Positions 44,268 through 54,410 of a DNA stretch of 64,000 nt are shown here, in pieces (the stretch's first letter is position 1; each line of letters begins with the position of its first letter). Where the stretch lies: assembly GCF_036961565.1 (NCBI RefSeq), contig NZ_JBAMDD010000005.1, forward strand, positions 281,186 to 345,185. The letters are read 5' to 3'. Origin of the DNA: Chitinimonas sp036961565 (lineage in GTDB: Bacteria; Pseudomonadota; Gammaproteobacteria; Burkholderiales; Chitinimonadaceae). Both the position numbers and the translations under genes were made by a program. Under the pieces are notes generated by a model. The model saw nothing but the letters and a program-made list of their open reading frames with translations. It made no database searches and had not been told where the DNA came from.

Positions 44268-46311
44268 CGCAGGCGTTAGCTCTTTTTCTATTCGCGCTCT
44301 GCTGGAAGACAGCGCCCGCTATCTGGTGCCCATGTACCAGCGCAATTATGCCTGGGGTGAGGGGGAGATCACCCAGTTGCTGCAGGATGTTCTCGATTAT
44401 CAGGACAAGCTAAACAGCGAAGGCAAGCACCAGACTTACTATATCGGCACGCTGGTCGTGTTTGCCCGAGGAGACGGCAGCTTCGAGGTGATCGATGGCC
44501 AGCAGCGCTTGACTACCCTCTCTCTGCTGGCCAATTGGCTGAAGCATCAGGGTAAAGGGGCGGTGGATATGAGTTGGTATAGCGCTATCAACCTGACTTT
44601 CGAAAGCCGCCCGGTATCGAGTCACACCTTCGAGCGCTTATGGCAGGGCGTTGCTCCCCACGATTTGAGGGAAAGTACCTTTAACGAAGGGTTGGTGAAT
44701 GGGTTTGAACTGATCGGCAGGGCACTGGCTGAGCTTGGTCTAGCTGCTGCCAGATTGACGACCTTTAGTGACTACCTCTTAAAGCATGTGCAGATCACTC
44801 GCATCGAGGTGCCCAAAGATACCGATCTCAACCACTTCTTCGAGGCGATGAACAATCGCGGCGAACAGCTGGAAAAGCACGAGGTGATCAAGGCGCGGTT
44901 GATGGAGACGCTGAACCAGATCCCCGAGGAGGTGACTCGTCGCCAAAGCATCCATGTACTGACTCGTGTATGGGATGCCTGCGCCAATATGGAACGCTAT
45001 ATCCAGTACGGCTTTACCCCGGATGAGCGTCACCTCCTGTTCGGCCAGAATGACTGGGGACAGTTTTCCCCACAGGATTTTTCCCACCTGCTCAATCTGC
45101 TCGCTCCCTCTTACAGCACCAAATCGTCGGATGACACTGGTGATGGTCTGACTGTCGGCAGCCACGGGCGCACGCTGTTGGCCATTTTGCAGGATGACAA
45201 ACTCAATGTAGACCAGCAAGTGGAGGAGGAAAGTGCTGGCTCGGAGCGCTTTCACAGCGTCATCAACTTTTCCAACTTCCTGCTCCATGTGCTGAGACTT
45301 GTCAGCCGTGACCCTGACAACACAGAAGGCGTGCCGCTCGATGACAAGCAGCTGATCGATCAGTTTGAGCTGCGGGTGATAAGGCAGTCGGATCCAGTTA
45401 CGGCAGTCCAGCGCTTTATCTATGGCCTGTTAAAGAGCAAGTATCTGTTTGATCAGTTCATCATCAAGCGAGAGTTTGCCGATGGAAAAGATGGCTGGAG
45501 TCTGAAGCGGTTGCACTGGTACTCAAAAGAAAGCGTCAGCTACATCAATGCCTTCGATGAGAGCGAGGATGGATTTGATGGAATGAACCGGCGGATCCTG
45601 ATGCTGCTGTCGGCGTTTCATGTGTCGACCTCAACACTGGTTTACAAGCACTGGCTAAACGGTGCTCTGCGTTATCTGTTCGACAACTGCCGCCCTGAGC
45701 AACCGGTGGAGAGAGGGGCTTATCTTGCCTACCTGGAGAGTCAGGCTCGCCGCTTTGTCTTCCAGCGCTTTCTGTCGCCGAGTGGAGGTGCTTCCTATTA
45801 CCAGATGCTCTACGGTGATAACTCTCTTTTGCCCGGAGTCGAGGTTGATGAGCACTGGCATGAGTTGATTAAAACCAAACTGCGTTTTGGCCATATCGAG
45901 AACAACTTTGTGTTCAACTTCCTCGACTATCTGCTGTGGGTGCGAGATCGTTCTAGCGACAAAGTAGTCGGCTCCTTTGAGTTCACGTTCCGCAGTTCGG
46001 TGGAACACTTCTCACCCCAGCATCCCATGGATGGCTATAAAACTGTCGAGGAGAGTGCGCTCCATTCGTTTGGCAACCTTTGCCTCATCAGCCACAGCAA
46101 GAACTCGCGCCTGAGTAACTTCCAACCCACACAGAAACAAGAGCACTTCAAGGCGAGCCTTGCCAACAACCAAATTGATAGCCTCAAACTACTCTCGATG
46201 ATTCGGTTGATGGAAAAGGAAGGCCACTGGCGGGAATCCGAGATTGCAGCGCATCAGGTCGAAATGCTGAAGGTGCTGGCAGATGCGGCAGCAAAGATGG
46301 AGGAACTTTAA
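44260..46311 (+). CDS. DUF262-DUF1524 fusion protein (GmrSD-like nuclease)
   Basis: The protein has 683 aa and starts within the end of the preceding gene (ATG 44260). N-terminal DUF262: LVPMYQRNYAWGEGEI (~22) and EVIDGQQRLTTLSLLA (~78); FFEAMNNRGEQLEKHEVIKARL follows. The C-terminal DUF1524 domain is a His-Me finger nuclease: VEHFSPQHP (His of EHxxPQ), HSFGNLCLISHSKNSRLSN. Together with the upstream DUF262 partner it should form a two-component restriction system with NTP hydrolysis and DNA cleavage. Whether it targets modified phage DNA, as GmrSD does, is inferred. Confidence 0.92.
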   Translation: MSDAGVSSFSIRALLEDSARYLVPMYQRNYAWGEGEITQLLQDVLDYQDKLNSEGKHQTYYIGTLVVFARGDGSFEVIDGQQRLTTLSLLANWLKHQGKGAVDMSWYSAINLTFESRPVSSHTFERLWQGVAPHDLRESTFNEGLVNGFELIGRALAELGLAAARLTTFSDYLLKHVQITRIEVPKDTDLNHFFEAMNNRGEQLEKHEVIKARLMETLNQIPEEVTRRQSIHVLTRVWDACANMERYIQYGFTPDERHLLFGQNDWGQFSPQDFSHLLNLLAPSYSTKSSDDTGDGLTVGSHGRTLLAILQDDKLNVDQQVEEESAGSERFHSVINFSNFLLHVLRLVSRDPDNTEGVPLDDKQLIDQFELRVIRQSDPVTAVQRFIYGLLKSKYLFDQFIIKREFADGKDGWSLKRLHWYSKESVSYINAFDESEDGFDGMNRRILMLLSAFHVSTSTLVYKHWLNGALRYLFDNCRPEQPVERGAYLAYLESQARRFVFQRFLSPSGGASYYQMLYGDNSLLPGVEVDEHWHELIKTKLRFGHIENNFVFNFLDYLLWVRDRSSDKVVGSFEFTFRSSVEHFSPQHPMDGYKTVEESALHSFGNLCLISHSKNSRLSNFQPTQKQEHFKASLANNQIDSLKLLSMIRLMEKEGHWRESEIAAHQVEMLKVLADAAAKMEEL

Positions 46312-46457
46312 GAGTCGGTTCCCGATAGCAGGCAAACAACATGATTACGACGATTGAATGTAAAGCGGCTAGACATGCGCACAACCCATCACACCAAATA
46401 GCATCGGATTTTATAGCGCCCGCTGTTTGGTCTGGCCTACCTACACACGGATGAGCC

Positions 46458-46481
46458 TGCCCCCGGCCTAAACCGGGGGCA
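46458..46481. terminator. Convergent terminator between DUF262 pair and M64 gene
   Basis: TGCCCCCGG and CCGGGGGCA form a perfect 9-bp GC-rich stem around CCTAAA, followed on the plus strand by TTTC. It lies between two convergent genes and can serve both. Confidence 0.7.
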
Positions 46482-46500
46482 TTTCAGGCCAGACTTCAAC

Positions 46501-48111
46501 CTACTTGGGGAAGGTATAGGTAACCGAGAAGTTACCCGCGCCCGAGTAGGACTTCACCTCGAAATAGTAATGCCCTGCCGTACCGGCATAGTTGATGGTC
46601 TCGCTGGAGGTGGGGCCGGTGGCCGACGCCACCACCGCCCAGGCGGAGCCATTCCACTTGTACAGCGCCAGCTCGAAGTCGGTGTTGGCCGGCCCGGTCA
46701 GCTGCAGCTTGAAGTTGCCGCCCAGATTGCTGGTATGGGCGCCGGCAGCCGGCAGGTTGACCCATTGCTTGTTGGCCACCGAACCCGTTACCGTCACTGG
46801 CGTGGTGCCATCGCCGGGCTTGTAGTAGTTGGCAAACACCACACCAGCTCGGCGTTCGTTCACCGCGTGCCAGGGCTGGCCCAGGGTGCGCATGCGCGAG
46901 TTCTCGGTGGGACGGTACATGCCGCTGGTGCAATAGCGGCCACCACGGAACAGACCCAGGGTGCCGTTGGCGTAGGCGCCCGTCGGCGTGGGCACCTGCA
47001 CATTCGATGGAATCAGGCTGCCCCATTTGCCGCCATTACGCGTGCCTTGCAGGGTGACGTTGGCTTCGGTGGGCTCACGGCTGGTATCGCAGCTGCCGTA
47101 GTCATACTCGTCCGCCAGCTTGAATGCAGTGTGGCCTATCTCGTGCAGCGCCAGCTCAATGGCCGAGGTGTGCATGGTCATGGTGGCTATGCTGCCGCCA
47201 GCACCGCCATAGCGGGTAGAGTTGGCAATCACCACGATCACGTCGCGGCCATCGGCGGCGGTCACCGAACCCACGTTGGAATACACCAGGTTGTCATCGG
47301 CACAGACCAGGCGGTCCAGGCCCCAGCAGCCTATCTGCACACCCAGGGCGGTGTTCTTGTAGATGCCCTTGTCCGGCTCATCCACGCCAGATTGGGCGCT
47401 GACCACATCGACGCGGCGGATATTCATGCCGGCCTTGTTGGCACCAAACAGGGGGTCGGCCAGCATGCCGTTGGCGACCTTCTGGGCGTCGCTGGCCCAT
47501 TTGCCCATTTCGGCGCTGGTATAGCCATCCCCTATCAGCACGATGTCCATGCGGTTGTTCGACGGGCCGGTATTGTGCAGCAGCACCGAGCTGGCCTGGG
47601 CCCGTACGGCCATCATGCGTTCGCCGCCATTGAGCAGCTTGTCCAGCAGCTTGCGATCGAAGCGCTTGGCGGGCTTGGCAGCGGCAGCAGCAAAGGCGCG
47701 CTCATCGCCCAGCTCGGTGTTCTGCCCACCCACCAGTTCAACATGGTCCAGTGTCTTGTAGCCCGGCACCCGTACTTCGAACACGGTCTGCGGCAGGGTG
47801 ACCTTCTGGGCGTGTTCTATCTCCCCGGTTTCGGGGTTGAACGATTCGGCATTCAAGGTGGCCGGGTTGGCTACCCGGCTACGAAACAGTTCCCTACCTT
47901 GGCGGTCGCGTCCCACCACATAGAGATCGGATGCACTGGGTTGTACCGGCTTGGGCGTGCTGGTGAACTGGCCGGTCTGGGCATGGACCAGCTCGTAGTC
48001 GCTGCTGCCCCTGTCGTTGTTCTGCTTCACTCGGAGCAGCAAGCCGTCCGCCGCGTATACCGCCTGACCAGCCAGGGCCAGCCCCAGCATAAAGGGTAGG
48101 GAATGCTTCAT
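46501..48111 (-). CDS. Secreted M64-family metallopeptidase (IgA peptidase M64) with PPC domain
   Basis: The protein has 536 aa; GAGGCG precedes the ATG. The signal peptide is at 1-20 (LPFMLGLALAGQAVYA). The M64 domain starts near residue 187 (RMDIVLIGDGYTSAEM) and has the active site ALHEIGHTAFKLADEY (His323, Glu324, His327, Asp334). A long prodomain precedes it. The last ~90 residues form a PPC-type beta-sandwich (FELALYKWNGSAW, HYYFEVKSYSGAGNFSV) often cleaved after secretion. It is exported by Sec and probably the type II pathway. It stands alone and is divergent from ompW. Confidence 0.9.
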   Translation of the reverse strand: MKHSLPFMLGLALAGQAVYAADGLLLRVKQNNDRGSSDYELVHAQTGQFTSTPKPVQPSASDLYVVGRDRQGRELFRSRVANPATLNAESFNPETGEIEHAQKVTLPQTVFEVRVPGYKTLDHVELVGGQNTELGDERAFAAAAAKPAKRFDRKLLDKLLNGGERMMAVRAQASSVLLHNTGPSNNRMDIVLIGDGYTSAEMGKWASDAQKVANGMLADPLFGANKAGMNIRRVDVVSAQSGVDEPDKGIYKNTALGVQIGCWGLDRLVCADDNLVYSNVGSVTAADGRDVIVVIANSTRYGGAGGSIATMTMHTSAIELALHEIGHTAFKLADEYDYGSCDTSREPTEANVTLQGTRNGGKWGSLIPSNVQVPTPTGAYANGTLGLFRGGRYCTSGMYRPTENSRMRTLGQPWHAVNERRAGVVFANYYKPGDGTTPVTVTGSVANKQWVNLPAAGAHTSNLGGNFKLQLTGPANTDFELALYKWNGSAWAVVASATGPTSSETINYAGTAGHYYFEVKSYSGAGNFSVTYTFPK

Positions 48112-48367
48112 GATGCGCCTCTATTCTAATTATGCCGATGGGATATCGGCTGCAGCATCATGAACTTAGGAGAGTTTGTACGATTGTACGGATTTGTGCA
48201 GGCTGAGACCAAAAGCATGCAAATCTGCTGGATGGTATATGCAAATCGGGTAAAAAGCCGGGATTCCGACGGATGGCAGCAGCTTGATCAGCATCAATAC
48301 CGTGCTTGCCGGGCTCAGGTGTAATCCAGGCCAGGATTTCTCACCAACCTCGCAAAGGATATTCCCC

Positions 48368-48991
48368 ATGAAAACCAGTACGCTCAAGCACTTGGGCCTT
48401 AGCCTGGCACTGGCCGCCACCGCAGCCCTGCCAATGGCAGCACAAGCCGAGGAAGGCCCCTGGCTGGTACGCCTGCGCGCCGTCAACCTCGACAGCGCCA
48501 ACAAGGACAGCACGGGCCTGGATCTGTCCATCAACAACAAGGTGATACCAGAATTCGATATCTCCTATTTCTTCACCCCGGAGCTGGCAGCCGAACTGGT
48601 GCTGACCTACCCGCAAAAGCAGACCATACGTTCAGGCGGTGTAGACATCGGCAGCCTCAAGCATCTGCCACCCACCCTGACCCTGCAGTACCACTTCAAT
48701 AGCCAGGGCGCGCTCAAGCCCTATGTTGGCGCTGGCATCAACTACACCCGCTTCTCCCAGGTGCAGTTCCACCCCGCCGTCGCGGCCGCCTTGCAGCCCA
48801 GCATCGGCAAGAACAGCGTGGGCCTGGCTCTGCAAGCTGGCCTGGACTACAAGCTGAACGACAGTACCTATCTGAATTTCGATATCAAGAAGGTACAGAT
48901 ACGCACCGACGTGAAATCGGCCGGCACCAAGGTCGGTGAATTCAAGGTCGACCCCTGGTTGATCGGCGCGGGTGCTGGCTGGCGCTTCTGA
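48368..48991 (+). CDS. ompW: OmpW-family outer membrane protein
   Basis: The protein has 207 aa from the ATG at 48368, with AAAGGA upstream. The signal peptide ends at AAQA-EE (HLGLSLALAATAALPMAAQA). The mature protein has the OmpW eight-stranded barrel pattern: GPWLVRLRAVNLDSAN, FDISYFFTPELAAELVLTYPQKQ, LPPTLTLQYHFNSQGALKPYVGAGINYTRF, and a C-terminal aromatic residue after GAGAGWRF. OmpW proteins form a channel for small hydrophobic molecules. It is followed by a strong terminator. Confidence 0.93.
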   Translation: MKTSTLKHLGLSLALAATAALPMAAQAEEGPWLVRLRAVNLDSANKDSTGLDLSINNKVIPEFDISYFFTPELAAELVLTYPQKQTIRSGGVDIGSLKHLPPTLTLQYHFNSQGALKPYVGAGINYTRFSQVQFHPAVAAALQPSIGKNSVGLALQAGLDYKLNDSTYLNFDIKKVQIRTDVKSAGTKVGEFKVDPWLIGAGAGWRF

Positions 48992-49040
48992 GAGCCTGAT
49001 AGGGATTACTAGCGGCATCAAGAATCCGCCTACTGCGGTG

Positions 49041-49061
49041 GCACCCGGGAAACCCGGGTGC
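49041..49061. terminator. Convergent terminator between ompW and the MocR gene
   Basis: GCACCCGGG and CCCGGGTGC pair perfectly (9 bp) around AAA and are followed on the plus strand by TAACCCTTT. It ends ompW transcription and may also serve the convergent MocR gene. Confidence 0.75.
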
Positions 49062-49113
49062 TAACCCTTTGCGATAACTCAGGCAGCGGCTCTCCCCTGA
49101 TTGAGCCCCTCCC

Positions 49114-50559
49114 CTACCCCGGCCGCTTCAGGCCCGCCAATACCTTCACCGCCCCGGCCATCTCGTCCGGTGTCAGTGCCGCATAACCCAGTAGCCAGCC
49201 TTCCTGCCTGGGTGTGCCCAGATACAGGCTGGACAAACTGGGCGTGGCGATGCCCAGGGCGGTAGCCTGCCGGCTCAGCGGCAGCTCCCATCCCGTGGGC
49301 AGGCTGGCTGCCAGTTGCAGGCCGCCGTTGGCGGCTTGTGGCGACAGCCAGGGCAGGTGGGTGGTCAGCAACGCCTGCAGGGTATCGCGCCGGCTGCGAT
49401 AGAGCTGGCGCATCTGCCGCAGGTGGGCGGCAAAATGGCCCTGCTCGATAAAGTCGGCTGTCACCGCCTGAGACAACTGGGTGCAATGGCCGTCCTGCAC
49501 CGTCCGCGCGGTCACCATGGGCTCGACCAGGGCCGGTGGCAGCACCAGGTAGGCCAAGCGCAATGACGGGAACAAGACCTTGGAGAAGGTACCGAGGTAG
49601 ATCACCCGCTGCTGGGCATCCAGCCCCTGCATGGCCGGCAAGGGGTGGCCGTCGTAATGGAATTCGCTGTCGTAATCGTCCTCCACCAGCCAGCAGCCGT
49701 GCTGGCGGGCATAGTCAATCAGGCCCAGGCGGCGCGGCAGGCTGAGCGTCGCCCCCAGCGGGTACTGGTGCGAGGGCGTCAGGCAGATCAGCCGGGGCGC
49801 TGCCGACTGCGGGTCGAACTGCAGGCCGTCCTGGTCCACCGGCAAGGGCAGCAGACTGGCCCCTGCCGCCGCAAACGCGGTTTTGGCGCCACGATAGCCG
49901 GGTTCTTCCACCCAGACGGTGTCGCCGGTATCGAGCAGCATGGTGGCCAGCAGTTGCAAGGCCTGCTGCGAGCTGGTCAGCACCAGCACCTGTTCGGCAC
50001 TGCAGCGCACCCCGCGAGATTGCCCCAGATAGTGGGCAATGGCCCGGCGCAGATCCGGGTGCCCCTGTGGGTCGCCGTAGCGCATCAGCGCCTCGCCATC
50101 CTGCCTTAGCCGGCGGTTGAGCAACTGCCGCCAGGTATCGGCCGGGAAGGCCCGCAGCTCGGGGCTGCCGGCGCAAAAAGCCTGGGGGCGGAGTGGATCC
50201 TGGCAGCCGCCGCCACGGCGTATCTGCTCGCCCCGGCGCGACAGGCCCAGGCCAATGGCAGGTATGCCGCTCTGCACCGACGCTTCCCGCCTGGGCATGG
50301 CGATGCGGACAAAGGTACCCTGGCCGACATGCCGGCCCAGATAGCCCTCGGTTTCCAGCTGGGCATAGGCCGCCTCCACCGTCACCCGCGAGAGGCCCAG
50401 GTCGGCCGCCAGCACCCGCGATGCCGGCAAGCGGGCGTGCTGTGTCAAAGTGCCGTTGGCAATAGCCTGCCGCAAGGCACGGCACAGCTGCTCGCGCAGG
50501 CTGGTGCCGGGTGCGGCGGTCTGCCGGAACAGCGACAGCCATAGGCTGGGCATCGTCAT
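49114..50559 (-). CDS. MocR/PdxR-family transcriptional regulator (GntR HTH plus aminotransferase fold)
   Basis: The protein has 481 aa. The N-terminal GntR winged helix (~15-80) shows LREQLCRALRQAIANG, LPASRVLAADLGLSRVTVEAAYAQLETEGYL. The remaining ~360 residues form a class I aminotransferase-like domain that binds PLP; the lysine is in YLGTFSKVLFPSLRLAYLV. The ATG at 50559 is preceded by AAGG within a direct repeat. It is divergent from the rhodanese-GNAT pair with 94 bp between, so it probably controls these and itself. The effector may be PLP or an amino-acid adduct. Confidence 0.92.
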   Translation of the reverse strand: MTMPSLWLSLFRQTAAPGTSLREQLCRALRQAIANGTLTQHARLPASRVLAADLGLSRVTVEAAYAQLETEGYLGRHVGQGTFVRIAMPRREASVQSGIPAIGLGLSRRGEQIRRGGGCQDPLRPQAFCAGSPELRAFPADTWRQLLNRRLRQDGEALMRYGDPQGHPDLRRAIAHYLGQSRGVRCSAEQVLVLTSSQQALQLLATMLLDTGDTVWVEEPGYRGAKTAFAAAGASLLPLPVDQDGLQFDPQSAAPRLICLTPSHQYPLGATLSLPRRLGLIDYARQHGCWLVEDDYDSEFHYDGHPLPAMQGLDAQQRVIYLGTFSKVLFPSLRLAYLVLPPALVEPMVTARTVQDGHCTQLSQAVTADFIEQGHFAAHLRQMRQLYRSRRDTLQALLTTHLPWLSPQAANGGLQLAASLPTGWELPLSRQATALGIATPSLSSLYLGTPRQEGWLLGYAALTPDEMAGAVKVLAGLKRPG

Positions 50560-50627
50560 GAATTGGCCTTATCAAAGCAAGGGAATTGGCCTTAATGATA
50601 GCGCCAAGCCTGCCTACAATGGCCTTG
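50560..50627. promoter_or_regulatory. Direct-repeat operator for the MocR regulator
   Basis: GAATTGGCCTTA occurs twice, at 50560-50571 and 50583-50594, in the same orientation and 23 bp apart (about two turns). A weaker third copy, CAATGGCCTTG, is at ~50617-50627. MocR proteins bind direct repeats, and these sit between the regulator and the genes it faces. The first copy covers the regulator's ribosome-binding site, so binding should also shut off its own gene. Confidence 0.65.
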
Positions 50628-50653
50628 CCTACCAACCAAACCAGGTACCCGCC

Positions 50654-51106
50654 ATGCCAGCCACCTCCCTAGTTCTCGCCTTCCCTGCTGCCTCCCCCGC
50701 CGACACCGCCGGCTTTATGCTGGCCAAGCTGGCCTACCACACCGATGCCTGGGATGTGGCCGAGGACCTGCGCAACAACGTCAGTGAGATCGTGGTCATC
50801 GACACCCGTAGCGAAGCCCACTATGCCGCCGGCCATGTACCCGGCGCCATCAGCCTGCCGCACCGCCTGATGGATGCCTCCAGCACGGCGCAGCTCGACC
50901 GTAGCAAGACCTATATCACCTACTGCGATGGCATAGGCTGCAATGGCTCGACCAAGGGCGCCTACAAGATGGCCAGCCTGGGTTTCAGGGTCAAAGAGAT
51001 GCTGGGTGGCCTGGATTTCTGGCAGCGCGACGGCCACCCCCTGGCCACCGGTACCGAACCCGGCAGCCTCTCTGGCCTTGCACCCGCCATTGTGTGCGGC
51101 TGCTGA
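50654..51106 (+). CDS. Rhodanese-domain protein
   Basis: The protein has 150 aa. The rhodanese fold is marked by SEIVVIDTRSEAHYAAGHVPGAISLPHR and the catalytic loop TYCDGIGCNGSTKGAYKMASLG. Two Cys are in the loop; by position the second (IGCNGSTKGA) fits the active-site Cys. It is cytoplasmic. It transfers sulfane sulfur or acts as a thiol carrier. Its stop overlaps the following GNAT closely (one base between stop and ATG), so they form an operon facing the MocR gene. Confidence 0.88.
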   Translation: MPATSLVLAFPAASPADTAGFMLAKLAYHTDAWDVAEDLRNNVSEIVVIDTRSEAHYAAGHVPGAISLPHRLMDASSTAQLDRSKTYITYCDGIGCNGSTKGAYKMASLGFRVKEMLGGLDFWQRDGHPLATGTEPGSLSGLAPAIVCGC

Positions 51107-51107
51107 T

Positions 51108-51557
51108 ATGAGGGGCCCGGCGACCATACGGCTGGCCACAGCGGCCGATGCCGCCAGCCTGGCCGGCCTGTGCGAAGAACATGCCCGCTACGAGCGCATC
51201 CCCTATCAGGCAGAGGGCCATGACCAGCGTCTTGCCACGGCACTGCAGCAGGCGCGCCTGCACGCCTGGCTGGCCGAGCAGTCCGGCGAAGTGCTGGGCT
51301 ATGCCAGCACCACGCTGGATTACGCCACCCTGGCCGGCCGAGCCTATCTACACCTCGATTGCCTCTACCTGCGCCCCAATGCGCGCGGCCAGGGCCTGGG
51401 CCCAGCCTTGCTGGCAGCGGTTTGCCAGCATGGCCGTAGCCAGGGCTGCCAGGAGCTGCAGTGGCAGACGCCAGACTGGAACCAGGGCGCCATCCGCTTC
51501 TACCTGCGGCTGGGCGCCCAGCAGCGCAGCAAGGTCCGCTTCAGCCTGGAGCTATAG
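51108..51557 (+). CDS. GNAT-family N-acetyltransferase (rhodanese operon)
   Basis: The protein has 149 aa from the ATG at 51108, one base after the rhodanese stop. Motif A is YLRPNARGQGLGPALLAAVCQHG, followed by ELQWQTPDWNQGAIRFYLRLGA. It is a single-domain enzyme of the aminoglycoside/polyamine-acetyltransferase shape with unknown acceptor. It is probably co-regulated with the rhodanese by the MocR protein. Confidence 0.87.
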   Translation: MRGPATIRLATAADAASLAGLCEEHARYERIPYQAEGHDQRLATALQQARLHAWLAEQSGEVLGYASTTLDYATLAGRAYLHLDCLYLRPNARGQGLGPALLAAVCQHGRSQGCQELQWQTPDWNQGAIRFYLRLGAQQRSKVRFSLEL

Positions 51558-51623
51558 GCGGGCATCAGGGACGCCAGCAGGGCTAGTCACCGTCCAGCGA
51601 TGGCTTGCGTTCATCATCGAAGC

Positions 51624-52130
51624 TCAGTTGGTTGCCCGCCGGAAAGCCATCACCACGCGGTCGCCATAGGCCTCGTCGGTCACCACCGATACCGTGCGTA
51701 TCAGTTGCGCGCCCTGCAAGGCCACCCGGTCACATATCTTGGTGTCGCCGTCGTCATAGCGCAGGGTGGCCTGCTCGTGCTCGCCCTCGGGTGCACCCCA
51801 ATCGAGATCGGGCACCAGCAGAAAATGCTCGCCGCCCTCGCTGTTGACCCGTCCGTCAAAGGGCACCACTTTTTCCTCCAGCACGCCGTTTGCCCCAAAC
51901 CATTCAACTGCCGGCTCGCCGTTGCAGGTCTGGCGGAAGCTGCCATCGGCCTGTACCTGCAAGGTAAGGCCGTCGGTGGCTTCCAGCAGTGCCAGCAGTT
52001 CGGGGCTATGGCCGTACAACCAGTCCACCACGGCGCTATCGTCGTCATCCTCATCCGGCAGATCCAGTTCCACATTGATGTGGGCAGTGCTCACCAGATG
52101 CCATACGCCGACCAAGTCCTGTTCGTCCAT
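51624..52130 (-). CDS. Hypothetical lipocalin-like protein
   Basis: The protein has 168 aa, with AAGGAGTAGAGGA before the ATG. It is strongly acidic near the start (DLPDEDDDDSAVVDW). The pattern begins DLVGVWHLVST and continues with alternating strands (LTLQVQADGSFRQTCNG, HFLLVPDLDWGA, ATLRYDDGDTKICDRVAL), resembling small lipocalin-like domains. It has no signal peptide. The function is unknown. It converges on the rhodanese-GNAT operon. Confidence 0.75.
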   Translation of the reverse strand: MDEQDLVGVWHLVSTAHINVELDLPDEDDDDSAVVDWLYGHSPELLALLEATDGLTLQVQADGSFRQTCNGEPAVEWFGANGVLEEKVVPFDGRVNSEGGEHFLLVPDLDWGAPEGEHEQATLRYDDGDTKICDRVALQGAQLIRTVSVVTDEAYGDRVVMAFRRATN

Positions 52131-52522
52131 TCCTCTACTCCTTGTCTGTTGTTGTTCGCTGGCTATCCACGCTCGCCAGGCTCGCCAATATAGTGGGGCG
52201 GGCGACGGTCAGTCCATGCCGCCACCACCCCGCCACAGCCGATACCGACCCGGCAGCAGCATCACCACGCTGCCCATAGACCTGCCCTGATGCGTCTTCG
52301 CTGCAATTTTTTTAGGCGAAAAGCCGCAGCCCAGGCAAGCCAAGGCCGCGCAAAATTTTTAATATTCTTATTTATTTTCAATAGCTTAATTGACCATGCC
52401 AACAGCATTAAGCGGCACTTCAAGCTAACTTAAGCCGCCGCCGCGCTGACATGACGATTGCATGATGTTGTAGTGCGCTCCGCAATTATTCACCTGTCAT
52501 CAAACCACTAAGGAGAGCTTCA
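52131..52522. other. AT-rich promoter region of the protease island
   Basis: These 392 bases contain long T/A stretches (for example around 52300-52400) in contrast to the GC-rich flanks. They probably hold the M4 protease promoter and the divergent hypothetical gene's promoter. No gene is seen and no -35/-10 pair could be fixed. Confidence 0.45.
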
Positions 52523-54376
<1,854 letters not shown>

Positions 54377-54410
54377 TGCCGTCAAGAACCCCTAACCGGA
54401 CTAGCCCAAC

